DNA of 64,000 nucleotides, from assembly GCF_910592395.1 (NCBI RefSeq), contig NC_088308.1, forward strand, positions 25,993,501 through 26,057,500, in the 5' to 3' direction. The DNA is from Lineus longissimus (Eukaryota; Nemertea; Pilidiophora; Heteronemertea; Lineidae). Position 1 is the stretch's first letter. The number at the start of each line of letters is the position of its first letter. The notes below the pieces were generated by a model, which ran no database searches, was not told the origin of the DNA, and was given only the letters and a program-made list of their open reading frames with translations. Both the position numbers and the translations under genes were made by a program. Positions 50,374 through 64,000 of the stretch are shown here, piece by piece.

Positions 50374-51710
50374 GCAATATCCAGACAATTTAGTTCGAAG
50401 CAACTATAGCTCGCTGTTTGCAATCTTCACGGTGGACGTCAACCTTATTACCCATACGATATCTCTCTACACCTCCTTCGCCTGGTTCCTTATATACACA
50501 TTGGTAAGAAGATTGCTGTGCGGCCTGCAGTGGGCGTGGTGGATTTTTAATGGAACAGCTAACGGGAATAGACGGTCTGCTCATGTCAAAACTATCTTCC
50601 TTCGCGCGAAGGGAGAGGAAAGGTTCTTTGCAAGAGAACATGACTTTTTCGCCATCCACCACAGCTTTGTTCACCCAAGTTACATTTTGCAGGACAATGT
50701 TACACTCTATGCTTTGACTCCAAAGGACGCCATCTTTGTTGAAACCCCCCCCCCCCCCTAATATTGATATATTTGATTCCAATGCTGGTGTGTTTACATA
50801 CATGGTCCAATATCGCCATGCTGTGCGAACTCTCACTTTACCCCATGAAGCTTTCAACAAACTCTCACAGGAAGTGGGTGACTCGAAAGTTCCTGTTATA
50901 ATGTTCCCCAATACCGGACGTTGTGGTTCCACCTTGGTCTCCCAGATGTTTGAAGCATGTAACGTACAGTCGGACAGCGAACCCGACGTGACGCTTTCTC
51001 TAACTGGGATCAAGAGGTCAATGCCTCGGGAACAGTTCCTGAAACCTGTCCAGAGCACAATCAGACTCCTCTGCAAGCCACGGCAAAAGGTGGTCACCAA
51101 GATTGTGATCAAGTTACGGAGTATGGGCATCATGCATTGTATGGACATGGCGAAGCTTTTCCCTGATATGTCTTTCCTGTTTATGTACCGCGATCCTCTG
51201 GAAACCATGCGTTCTTGGAGCTACAGTGTTGTCACTAGACCAGCTTTCTATGTCGTTCATTCCATGGCCACCACACCGTCGCTTCGGCCAATGATAGCGC
51301 GCCTGGCTGACTTCTTGGAATATAGTCTGTTTGGAGACGACGAAGAGACTGCGTGGATGCGCGATTCTAGGAAATCCTACGAACCTTATGAATACTGGAA
51401 CATGCACCAATGTTGGATCATTCTCAAGTACAAGATCAAGGCAATAAGGTATGGTGACATTATCAAGGATCCCGAAGGAGCCGTTAAGACGCTTTTCCAG
51501 TATTGCGACATACCAACTCATCTGGTGGCCAAAGCTCTTGATGCGATGAGCAAGGACTCACAACGCGGAACCTCTTTCTCTAAGGCAAGGAGGGATACCT
51601 CTCGGACACAACACGGTGAAGATGAACTTAGGATATTTGATGAATATTGCCGTGCCACTGGTATACCACAATACAGTCATGATGGTATTCTACCAGGTAC
51701 CATACAATGA
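50374..51710 (+). CDS. Membrane-anchored sulfotransferase-like protein, 3' exon, frame broken at a poly-C run
   Basis: Probably a type II membrane protein transferring sulfate from PAPS; substrate unknown. The exon follows a strong acceptor (cttttttcag) at 50373; the upstream start is not located. The first frame carries a membrane segment (LITHTISLYTSFAWFLIYTL), then HPSYILQDNVTLYALTPKD, and ends at TAA (50759-50761) right after C14 (50745-50758). The following frame continues with NIDIFDSNAGVF, a PAPS-loop-like PNTGRCGSTLVSQMFE near 50910, a second conserved region around FLFMYRDPLETMRSW (3'-phosphate-binding type), and a stop at 51708-51710. The two frames differ by one base at the C run, so this is either a sequencing or assembly error in the homopolymer or a recent pseudogene. 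The intact conserved motifs favour an error or polymorphism. A 272-codon antisense frame is a shadow. Confidence 0.75.
50745..50758 (+). other. 14-C homopolymer at the frame break
   Basis: Fourteen consecutive C residues inside the sulfotransferase-like coding region. With 13 the two halves read through as one frame; with 14 the upstream frame stops two codons later. Confidence 0.9.
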
Positions 51711-53546
51711 CAGTCATTTGCATCTGTGCTTCTCCGCAACAAATCACTTCCAATCAATGTTATTGTCCATTGATAGATTCAGTTATAGAAGTCATAAACG
51801 TGTTCCAGTCCAGGAACATTAATGAGTCCGGATCAGAATGACGACAAAAATTGAAATACAGATGAAACAATATATTTATTGCAAAATTCATGCACAGAAA
51901 TATACGCTTATACGTAACAAACGTTATTCGGGTTGGTGTGAGGTGATAGGGGGCATCCTGGACTAACATGCCATACCAGTCGCTACAATAAACAACTCGA
52001 ATTTTTAGTTCCAGCCTCACCCGAAATCCACCCCATTTTCCATTTTCGTTCGTTTTAAAATGACAATAAAATTTGGCAGAAAAAAACGAGATCCAAGGGG
52101 GTCGTGCCTTGGACAGTTTGTAACTCTGGATTTGTGTTAACTGGACAGATGAATCTGCATAGTACTGATAATCAAATAAGAAAAGTCCAATTTTGAAGTG
52201 ATAATACAAATAGAAGGTAGTAATTTTTGTGATATGAGGGATATGATACATGACATTGTCTGACAGGGTTTTTGTAATCCGCACACAGTTAGTGAGCCAC
52301 GGGATGGAGATTGCAATCAATCATTGAGATGCTTGAACAATGACGATTCCGGCCACAAATTGCAACATTACATCCATTTCATAACCAGCAGGATTGCATT
52401 AAAGGCCAACATAAATTGATAGATACAACGAACCGCTTTAACATTGGTCCCGCCACTTATTTGGCGCCTGATGCAAGCTTGGTCCTCCGCGCCGCATGTT
52501 GTTTTCGTGTTGCAGGTGCAGGTTGACATTCAAATACATCGATTATTCCATGGAAACTGTAAGACTGTTAAAAGTAAAAAAGGGCATTAGACTCAGACAA
52601 AGATAATTGTAGGACTGGACTTCGTATCACGTCTATACGTATAAATGGTCATTCAATGTTTCGTGTGTCGAGCCGCAGGAATCTGCTTCGAAGAGCAGTT
52701 GAAGCGACCTGCAGATTAACAATAGCACGTTGTCAATAATCACGGAATGTTCATTATCTATTCAATTCTTAGTATTGAGCATACGACAAAGTGGCAAATG
52801 GAGGTTTGTGACTGATATGCCAGGGTTTTCAGGTCCACGAGTTAATTGAAAATAGAAGAGTGGAACTTCGACCGCAGATCAACACAAATAGGCTTTCTTC
52901 TGGGTGTCTCGGATCAGACACCCAAGGACCTGCCATAAGACATTGAATATCTGACAAGACTAATTTAGACAATAGAAAAACATTCGGAAATCACGTATAT
53001 CTTAAGTCTAACAGTCATGTTGGTTAGCAGGCGACGGCCGACAGAGGGCAGAATTTATGGCGCACGCTCAATACTGTAATTCAGCCAGGAGCCGTCCCGA
53101 CTTTGTAAAAAATACCGCAGAGCCTCTCATGTGCTGATTGTTAGTTGTTCACTGGGACAGCAAGCCTCAGGGAGTTCGGTGTACATACCTGTTCATTAGG
53201 ACATGAGCAAAGCTTATGACAGTTGGCAAGTCTCCAGTTGAGAGGCATGCAGACTGTTATGGGAAACTTTTTTGTGGAGGCGAGTGTCTTCAACACTGGA
53301 GGGGTAGTTGTTCATCGAGACATGAGCCAGAGTTGCGAACTGAAGGGGTAACTATTGTTATCCAGAATTGTATGATGCTTGAATTTAGGTTGTAGCTGTA
53401 GTAGCTTCTCCGATGCTGAAGGAGTCTCGAAATTTTGTAACAGTGTGTGACATCTGTAGTGTGTCCAGTACTGAAAAGAATCTCAGTTTCCAGAAAGGAC
53501 ATTATGGTCTTGGGAGGAATAAGATCATGCCAAAACAAAATTTTCA
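51711..53546. other. Intergenic region between sulfotransferase-like gene and PLD6
   Basis: No gene is supported. A 186-codon minus-strand frame (51760-52320) is Tyr/Phe/Ile-rich with no recognisable domain. A related pair, GTTCATTAGGACATGAGC (about 53190) and GTTCATCGAGACATGAGC (about 53310), forms a short direct repeat. Confidence 0.45.
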
Positions 53547-53564
53547 TTTATTTTTATTTTTATT
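53547..53564 (-). promoter_or_regulatory. PLD6 polyadenylation signals
   Basis: Three successive AATAAA hexamers on the minus strand (53547-53552, 53553-53558, 53559-53564), about 460 bases past the PLD6 stop codon. Confidence 0.6.
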
Positions 53565-54019
53565 ATAAGAAAATTATTCTAATTACAGCAGGTAATATTA
53601 CATTTTAAATCACTGATTAGTGACAGCAGTCAGAGTTGGCTGTTCCAGCTGTCTTTACAGGTGAACCCAGATGTCAACCTTCAGCCATACTTGAATTCAA
53701 CAAAGGTCTGTATTTGAAACATTACATCATGGCAGTTTTGAATGCTTATAAACATTCAAGCCTTTGAGTAGATGCCAATGATTACACAAGATGCAAACAT
53801 CCAATTAGCTGCAAGTAGTAAAAAAATTGCCTTCTAACAGTAAAACAGCAACAAAATAATGAATGAAGACTTGCATAAAAAACTTCAGGTCAGTCTAGTT
53901 CAATAGTTTGAATAGAATCAGCACAATATTGTGAATAGAAATAAATATATGTTCTAAAGGATGTCTATGGCTGAACACAAGTCTTGAAGTGCCTCATTAA
54001 GTACCATAGTAGCGTCCAT

Positions 54020-54818
54020 CTACAGATTATCAGTCGGATCAAAGAGTCTCCATAGTCTCTTGAATTCTTCTACATAAGGAGACAAAGTGTTCGAATTGTT
54101 GGTTATCAGCACATTTTCATGATTTCCAGTAATTGCCTGTCTTGTCCAGTTGAAGGAACCACTCAGCAGCAGCTTGTTGTCAATGATGGCAAACTTGTGA
54201 TGCATGAAGTACGAGTTATGGTTGTGTCTTACATTTATACCTGTAAATAAATGGAATTGATTAGAGAACAAGATTGTAAAATAATTGAGATGTCACACAA
54301 TCGAGTGACAGCAGGTAGCGACTAGCGACACTCTTCCTCATTTCATTTGATGTATCTCGCAAGATAGGCTGTAAAGAAAGAATCATCAATAGCACACCTT
54401 CTTCTCGAAACTTTCCAATTTGCGAACCAGAGGCATCTATCTGTGCAATATCTGTAATCACTCGAACTTTTAGACCACTTCGGTGGAGGTCGACGATATG
54501 ATCACCAAGTTCGTGACAAGTTATTGTGAAAACACACAAGTCTATGGACACACGAGCACCATTAAGATATCGAGTCAATTCACTCAAGGAACTTGTTTCA
54601 TGTGAGTATGGACAGTTCAGTTTCCTGCAGCCTCTCCTTTCATTGAAATGGGCACTGCATCGGATTCTTTGATCAGGAAAAAACAAAATTTGAAGAACAT
54701 CATCCCCTAGTCTCTTCTTTCCCTGCTTTCTCTTTCTGTACCACGAATAAACGTAAATCATGGCCTCTGCTGCCAAACTACCAAGTATAGCACAAGCTAG
54801 AAACAGCTTTTTGGACAT
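54020..54818 (-). CDS. PLD6: Mitochondrial phospholipase D6 / Zucchini endonuclease
   Basis: A PLD-superfamily protein of the outer mitochondrial membrane. In animals it is known as the Zucchini nuclease that forms piRNA 5' ends, and as a cardiolipin hydrolase. Two exons: 54398-54818 and 54020-54240; 642 nt, 213 aa (human 252). Seen: an N-terminal membrane anchor (LFLACAILGSLAAEAMIYVY) followed by basic residues, a C-x9-C-x4-C-x3-H zinc-finger-like cluster (CSAHFNERRGC then NCPYSH), and one HKD motif in exon 2, HHKFAIIDNKLLLSGSFNW, with the catalytic His, Lys and Asp. A single HKD motif implies a homodimer, as in the family. The MSKK start at 54818 puts the anchor at the very N-terminus; an in-frame ATG 20 codons upstream (54878) is less likely. 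It is divergent from TVP23. Confidence 0.95.
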
Positions 54819-55402
54819 TGTCTCAGCTTTATTTGCTGTGTATTTCACAAGTTTGTAGTAGGTCAGAGACAAGACCACAATTGATTTTTTAAGCCTTTTA
54901 GCAGTTAAATTGTCAATGTTTGACCGCGACGCATCAAAGAACGCGTGGTGTTGTGAATCTGAAATTTAGATTATGTTATTCCGGACAGTCGGGCAAGTAA
55001 ATGGTGAAAAATAAAATGGTGATTGACCACGGAAATTTTTTTTTAATCGACAAATTAGACAGACTTTGATATTTCCACTCTTTTCAGCCAACTGGCAGAA
55101 AAAACTCAAAACACGCCCCCTATTACCCAATTAGCAAAATTCGAAATTAATTTTTTCATCAAATAATTTCTTTATATCTGTAGACTTGCCACAACAAATA
55201 TTTTTTCAATACCTCTCCAAATATGTACTTGAGAGTAAAAAACATGCACTCGTCTAATAGATAGGCCTGGACCCTCCAACCTATGAATATTCATTAGTGG
55301 TCTTGTCTCGTCAAAAATTTCTCATGGGCGCTGACATCTTGAAAAAGCCCGGATAATTTTTGAACTGCGCATGCTCATTTCAAAATTTGGTGACGTATCA
55401 AA
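54819..55402. promoter_or_regulatory. Shared upstream region of divergent PLD6 and TVP23
   Basis: 584 bp separate the two start codons on opposite strands. No TATA box sits at a convincing distance from either. The stretch near 55300-55420, including GGGCGCTGACATCTTG and TGACGTATCAAAATGG, is the most promoter-like part. A bidirectional promoter is inferred from spacing only. Confidence 0.4.
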
Positions 55403-58501
<3,099 letters not shown>

Positions 58502-60394
58502 TCCAGAATGTTTGGACAATGTTTCTTTACATATGGATTGTAAATATCTAATGACATTATCAATATCTGGCAGAACCACACACCCATTCCAATTGTTGTT
58601 CTGCCAGGTACACTATTTGTATTTATTCAAAAAGAGTACTAAAGTATTCTTGCCATAATATCTGTGTATACTCTATGTAAGCTATTTATGAGCTGTATCT
58701 CTGATGATCACACTCATGTCCCCTGAAACATGCCAACTTTGCCACCTGAGAGGTTGCACTCCTTAAAATATAAACAAAAAATATGAAATATAAAAGGGTA
58801 TAATCAAAAAGCGCTATTCACTTGGACAAAATGCCTCTGATAATACTCCGTCCTTATCTGTCTTTGGGGATAAATTTCATCAGGGGCCGCAAAGTTAGAA
58901 CCATTTGGGCAAAGTAGGCATGTTTTACAGAGCAGGTATTTCAAAATAGACTCTGCTTTTCAGGATGGCTGTTTGTGAAATTGTTAATTGTCTTTTGTAA
59001 GCAAAAGACTGTATTGAAATCAGATGTGTTGCGGATGCAGTTTCTAATTCCAGGGAATGCCTTTGTAGGGTGTTTTGGAATCACCATTGGTGTAAATATT
59101 GTCTTGTAATGTAAGTGCAGCTTATTTGGTTGCAGATATTCATAATAAAGATTATCAATAATGACATTGATATTGTTTGTTGCTGATTTTAGCCAGACCA
59201 GGATTCGTCAAAGCTTTTGAATGAGGTTTTTCTATTGGATAGTTAATCTTCTACAGAAGTCATCCTAGTAATTCTCACTTCTGGTTAGTCCTTACTTCAT
59301 TTAGCATGGCCAGTGGTCGACCAGCCTGGCCCATACTTACTGTCTCAATTGACTATGTCCTGAGACCTATCCTCAAAGACATGGTTTATTATCAATGACA
59401 CTACCGCAGCTTGGACCATAGCTGGGGCAAAAATGTGTACCTAGAAAAAAATGATCATGACACATGGACCATTCCCAAACTCAAATGTCCTACGGATTCA
59501 TATACCATGGCCCTATGTTGTATATCTGCTAGGGATGTCTGTGTATTCTTTAGAAATGCCCTGACCCTTTTCCTTGGATTGAGCTAACTTCTCTGACACG
59601 CATAAGCTGGACGTTATTTCAGTACATGCATTATAATCTGACTTGGTCTAAGCTAGCATCTCACATTTTTCTGGAAGACATTCACAGCCTTGTCTTTCCC
59701 TCAGCAGTCATCTGGGCCTGCTGTCTTGGACTGACCTAACATTTCACTGTGCTCTAGATGACGGACTCGTAAAGATGTGGCTGGTGTCATACGGATTTAT
59801 ATACCGTGGCCCCATGTTGTATTAAACGGAGCCTAGCTATTTCAATGGGCTAGGCCAGTGGTTCTTGACCAGCTGCACTCTGAATTCTGTCCTCACTGTC
59901 TGAGTACCAGTAGACCTCAAAATTCACATGGCCATCTTAAACATTTTACCTCAAAGTCGGAGGCGAGGACAGCAATGAGGATCCGAATTGAGCTACCTCA
60001 TCTGTGTAGTTGCCAAACACTGAATTAACCCATTCAGTAACGGGATCTTCTCGATGGTGCGTCTCTTCTTTCTGATCAACGTGGCAAGGTTGAGTGACCT
60101 ACTCTACGGTCGGAGTCAAAGACAACTCAGTTGAAGCTTCTCCATCAAGACATCACTGAACTTTCGGACAAGACCAGTCTACATTAGATATGGAGAGCTC
60201 CAAGTCCCTCCAAGTCTATAGACATCAAGACCAGTCTCCCGAGACAGATAGAGACAGACAAATCAAGACCAGTATCCATTTTGGAGACAGAATAGCCTGC
60301 ATGCAAGTCTCTGGATCCATACGAAAGGTGACATCAAAACCAGTCTTTTGTCTCCCATGTCCGAGACTGTCCACGAAACAAGACAACACTGAGA
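58502..60394. other. TVP23 3' UTR and intergenic repeats
   Basis: The TVP23 3' UTR probably ends near 59165 (AATAAA 59144-59149). Beyond it, a ~30-bp direct repeat (ATATACCATGGCCCTATGTT near 59499, ATATACCGTGGCCCCATGTT near 59800) and four spaced copies of an AAGACCAGTCT-like motif (about 60168-60345) are visible. No gene is supported. Confidence 0.5.
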
Positions 60395-61621
60395 AATGAG
60401 CTGTACATCACTTTATTACAAGTTTTATACAATCTTATTTACAACATTCTAGTCATAGTGAAATATAAAAGCAATATAATTACCCTTGACAACCATCATG
60501 ATGATACATGTAGTTCCCAAAAATCACAAGTTTTTTCAAAACAGACTGTACTTTTGGTCTCCATGATAACAATCAGATTGCATATACCACTTATAAGGGT
60601 GACTAAAGATATGAACTAGGGGGTCCATGGGGAGCTCTTTAGGTGACAAATATGAACATTTAGGGGGTTGTGTTTGATTTAGTGATTAATAGATATTCCT
60701 CATACAAGCGTGAATAGTTTCAGTGTAGTGTGAGATAGGTGATCCCAACTGGCTACTTTGTCGTGTAAACCTGGCCTACCTAGCTCCTACTTATAGTCTC
60801 CCTTTCAGCAAAACATTGTATTATCACATGGTACGAATTCGCACAAGTCTTGGAATGTATTTCAGCTGGAGAAGTATCCAGTACTTGAATAAATAGATAC
60901 ATGTATTCCCTAAGATAAAAGTTAAATGGTGTTATCCCGAAACGACCAAGAACACTGACAGTCAGCATGGGGCTCCTGAGGCCAATGTTTTTCTGAAATT
61001 AGCCTTTAAATGTACCACTCAATTGCTACCCCCCCAGTACTGTTATAACTTACCTTCAAAGCTGGAAAATGAGCACATCGTAACCCTGTATACCAAGTTG
61101 ATCAAACAGCCAACGGCAACATATGCCTACAAAGTCAAGACTTAGCCATGGAATTTAAAGATTACACTAACACTATGAACACATTGAGAACTCTTCATTA
61201 GCATCTGCTAATCAACCTAAAATAGGCTCCTTTAAAAAAATTTGCCCAAAAAGGTAGAAGAGTTTTTGTTTTTTCATATCAAACATTGCTCAATTCAAGG
61301 CATTCGAAAACATTGCACATTGACGGTGTACTATTAAAATGCAACTACAGATCCAGGTAAAAAATCTGAAGCAGAATAATACACCTAAAACTGTTTGGAA
61401 GTATTAGCAAAGAAACAAACAATATTGCAGCTGCATACACAAATATCACACAATCGTACAAGATTATGTGCTTGATACAATTGGCACCATGCTGAGTACT
61501 AAGCAATCCAATCAAGTATTGTTACCTTAGTTTTGTCACCAATTTTTTTAGGCAATTCACGTGGTGACAAAAATTATCTGCAGGAATAGCTATTTTCGGA
61601 TGCACCACATGGACGGCCTTA
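60395..61621 (-). other. SLC25A19 3' UTR
   Basis: No coding sequence. A minus-strand AATAAA lies at 60412-60417, about 1.2 kb past the stop codon, and is the best candidate end of the SLC25A19 mRNA. Confidence 0.5.
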
Positions 61622-63626
61622 TTATATACGAATGTTTCGTAAAATGTTACAGCACTGTTCATACGTATAAAAAGTAATGCCCACTGATAACGCAGCTTTA
61701 AGAATGCTTGGCCAGATGCCTTTGTATAGTCCCCTGGCACCCTCGTCTTTGACAATCATCACTAGACAGTTAAACAGTCCACGATAAATGGGCACCTCTC
61801 CAAATTGTTTCCTTGCTTCCTCAAATCCTTGCACCTGAAGCCGTTTTTTTGTCAAATCCAATGGGTACACCACTGCTTTGGAACATATACCAGCCACTGA
61901 ACCACAGATAAGGCTTTGAAAGCCACCTGAAAAAAAGAGAGCCATGTTTTGAATCATTTTCAACAGAAAAGTCATTATGTGATACAGCAAAACGTAGATA
62001 TGAAATCAAATGATCATTCAGAATATGAAAACTGAACAGGTTTGCACGAGAATGAAGCACTTGGATGTAACTGGTAAATTGAATTACATGTAGTTCATTT
62101 TATCAATAGTAACATGTTTCACTTGTGTCAGGCCAAATTCTTGCAGAAAAATTACCAAGAAATTATGATTTTTTAACTACTCTCAGTCCGGACATACCTA
62201 TTCTTTTCTTTTTACTGTCGTCATGCTTGAATATAACTTTCCATCCTTTTGTGAAAAAGGCATAAAAGGCAAATTGGAGACCAGTCTGAGGAGCCACTTG
62301 GAACAGAGTAGGGGTGAGACCTTTGAAGAAGCTCCTGGCACCTTCCCTATTGTACATTGACAAACAGGCATTGTGTAAGGAGGTATAAACCTGAAAAAGA
62401 AAGGAAGTGAGCCCTAAATACAGTGTTATTAACGGAAGTCTGTTAGGACCAAAAAAGTGTCCAAATCTCCGTCTTGACTTTTCTATTCCATTGCTGGACA
62501 GTAGAGAACAGTTACAAACTACCAGTTACATGTACAGTGACAGTCCAGTGACACCCACTATTTTGCCAAGAAAAACTGCTTGCCTTTGGTTCTCCCTGAG
62601 CAACTAGTCTTGTCCTGAGTACATCTAAAGGTTGAGAGGCAAGTGAAGCAATGCAACCAGACAGGCCACCGCAGATGAAATGAGAGGCAGGTTGGTAGCG
62701 TAAACTAATCTGGTCAGGAAGATGCACCCACACCTTTTTGGTTAGCACCTCAAATGACCCAAACTGAAGAGAAGAGTGAGAATGTTACATAACTGTAGAA
62801 AATATGAACAGGCAGTATCACATTGTTTCTTGCAATGTTAACTTCCAGATATACATGTAAGCTGATCCCACAGTGCATCCATGGACTGACTCGCCTTCTC
62901 TGGACAGTCGAATACATACTTACATGATTTGCTTCATCACTTTTACCCAAGAGTGAAAGTGAAATTAAAACAGTGTGCTCACCCTAGACAATCAGCACTT
63001 TAAGAAGATGGCTTTTACAACAAAGATCCAGCTGAGAAGGCAGGAAAGAATTCACTCTACATGGGGAATCACAATCACCAGGTCTTACCTGAACGAAACC
63101 GAACACCACAGATAATGCTTGAGCAGGAATATGGCCCTTCCACAATGCCTGGGCTCTTTCCTCATGAACTATGGACATAAATGCTTGTCGAATGCTGTAA
63201 TACTTGGAGACACTCGTCTTCTTTATTGGTTCCACTTGGAGCTAAATGATAAACATAAAAATTCTTGGCCAGGGTAAAAAATTTGTAGATCGATTCATTC
63301 TGACTAGTCCTCATAATTCTTAACACAGCAAATGACACAGAGATTTATTCTTTATATACTGTATACTACAATAGGCTTTTTAGCCTGTAGCAATGGGTAA
63401 CCGATGGGAACCAACCACAGTGTGCATGCCCAGTCTGGAATCAGAAATTAAAGACTCAAATAGAAAATCACTTGGTATGAATCTAATTGCAACATACTTG
63501 AAAGCGAACTTTGACAACATCCAGGGGTTGACATACGGCCCTTGTCATGACCCCACTCACAGCACCAGCAGTCACATATTCATAGTCCGTCAGTGGCTCA
63601 GCATCACTGGGATCAAATCCTACCAT
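61622..63626 (-). CDS. SLC25A19: Mitochondrial thiamine pyrophosphate carrier
   Basis: An inner-membrane carrier importing thiamine pyrophosphate in exchange for nucleotides. Exons (minus strand, 5' to 3'): 63498-63626, 63089-63241, 62584-62763, 62198-62390, 61622-61926; 960 nt, 319 aa (human 320). Seen: three mitochondrial-carrier repeats, each with the P-x-D motif: QPLDVVKVRFQ, QPLDVLRTRLVAQGEPK and YPLDLTKKRLQVQGFE. Family-specific text includes WKGHIPAQALS, HFICGGLSGC, FFKGLTPTLFQVAP and ARGLYKGIWPSILKAALSVG. The start ATG at 63626 gives MVGFDPSD, as in human MVGYDPK. The third intron has a GC donor. All other introns are GT-AG. Confidence 0.97.
62391..62583 (-). other. GC-AG intron in SLC25A19
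   Basis: The exon ends GGA GAA CCA AAG at 62584 and the intron begins gcaagc, the strong context (AG|GCAAG) usual for GC donors. It ends tttttcag before GTT TAT. The conserved order QGEPK-VY holds only with this junction. Confidence 0.85.
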
Positions 63627-64000
63627 CTTGGCAAGGGGTTAACTGGAATCAATCATTACCTAAAACGACAAAATATGATCAGTTACATGTGTGCCCTAGT
63701 CAGCAACAAAACTCCTAGAATTAATAGCAGCCTATCTGACAATTTCAGCCCAGCCCGCCAGGACACCAAGGGCAAGGGCAGTGTGGGCAGGCCAAAGGGC
63801 TGTGCATCTAGTCGATAGTGAAAGGCACTTCGCCAAAGCCAAGTCTGATAAGTAAAATATAATTTCCCATTTGGTTTGAGTTTCACTCACTCTCAGCTTG
63901 TTGAGACAGAGAAAGAAATGAGACTAGATCGAATCTTGAGAGTGTTGAACTTGAGATACTGAGAGCTAGGACCTACTCACTAACTCAGCTTGGCCTGGCT
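63627..64000. other. SLC25A19 upstream region
   Basis: The probable promoter and 5' UTR side of SLC25A19. A purine-rich stretch (AGACAGAGAAAGAAATGAG near 63904) and short direct repeats are present. No other gene is seen before the window ends. Confidence 0.4.

Noticed and set aside
50390-51208. 272-codon minus-strand open frame
   Set aside because: It is exactly antisense to the sulfotransferase-like coding region, and the plus-strand frames carry the conserved motifs.
51760-52320. 186-codon minus-strand open frame
   Set aside because: AT-rich composition and aromatic-rich, low-information translation. No domain, no splice context and no partner exon.

Overview
The window is eukaryotic and almost certainly from a marine invertebrate animal. 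The genes are split into short exons with GT-AG introns of about 70 to 2,000 bases. Intergenic DNA is AT-rich and seeded with SINE- and MITE-like elements. Every recognisable protein is of animal type. I cannot choose between a deuterostome and a lophotrochozoan from the sequence alone. No prokaryotic, viral or CRISPR-like material is visible.

Layout, left to right. (1) 840-9161 (+): collagen prolyl 4-hydroxylase alpha subunit. It has two pairs of duplicated, apparently mutually exclusive exons, one in the peptide-binding region and one beside the catalytic iron site. (2) 11396-12635 (+): a small single-domain FKBP of the plant/protist FKBP12 type, whose last intron is a textbook U12-type AT-AC intron. 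(3) 15129-17802 (-): a complete seven-exon galactokinase. (4) 18302-18625 (-): a possible unrecognised two-exon small gene, beside a tRNA-derived SINE. (5) about 20202-48600 (+): a nicotinic-receptor-like (Cys-loop) subunit. Its fourth intron is 22.2 kb long and is almost filled by a 21.3-kb tandem array of about 23 copies of a 918-bp unit. (6) 50374-51710 (+): a membrane-anchored sulfotransferase-like gene with a frame break in a 14-C run. (7) 54020-54818 (-): PLD6/Zucchini, divergent from (8) 55403-58501 (+): TVP23. (9) 61622-63626 (-): the mitochondrial thiamine pyrophosphate carrier SLC25A19, with one GC-AG intron.

The most unusual object is the array. Each unit carries a tRNA-like sequence with good Pol III A and B boxes and an immediate T6 terminator, then a second copy of the B-box/T6 block. 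It also carries a promoter-like block about 300 bp upstream of the tRNA-like start: a CRE fused to a TTGGCGCCAA palindrome, with TATATAAATA further down. Copies are nearly identical and alternate between two variant types. The acceptor stem cannot pair, so these are not ordinary tRNA genes. They look like a SINE-type Pol III cassette amplified in tandem inside a receptor intron.

The genes do not form one pathway. GALK1, SLC25A19, PLD6 and TVP23 homologues all lie on human chromosome 17, so the neighbourhood may preserve an ancient animal linkage group.
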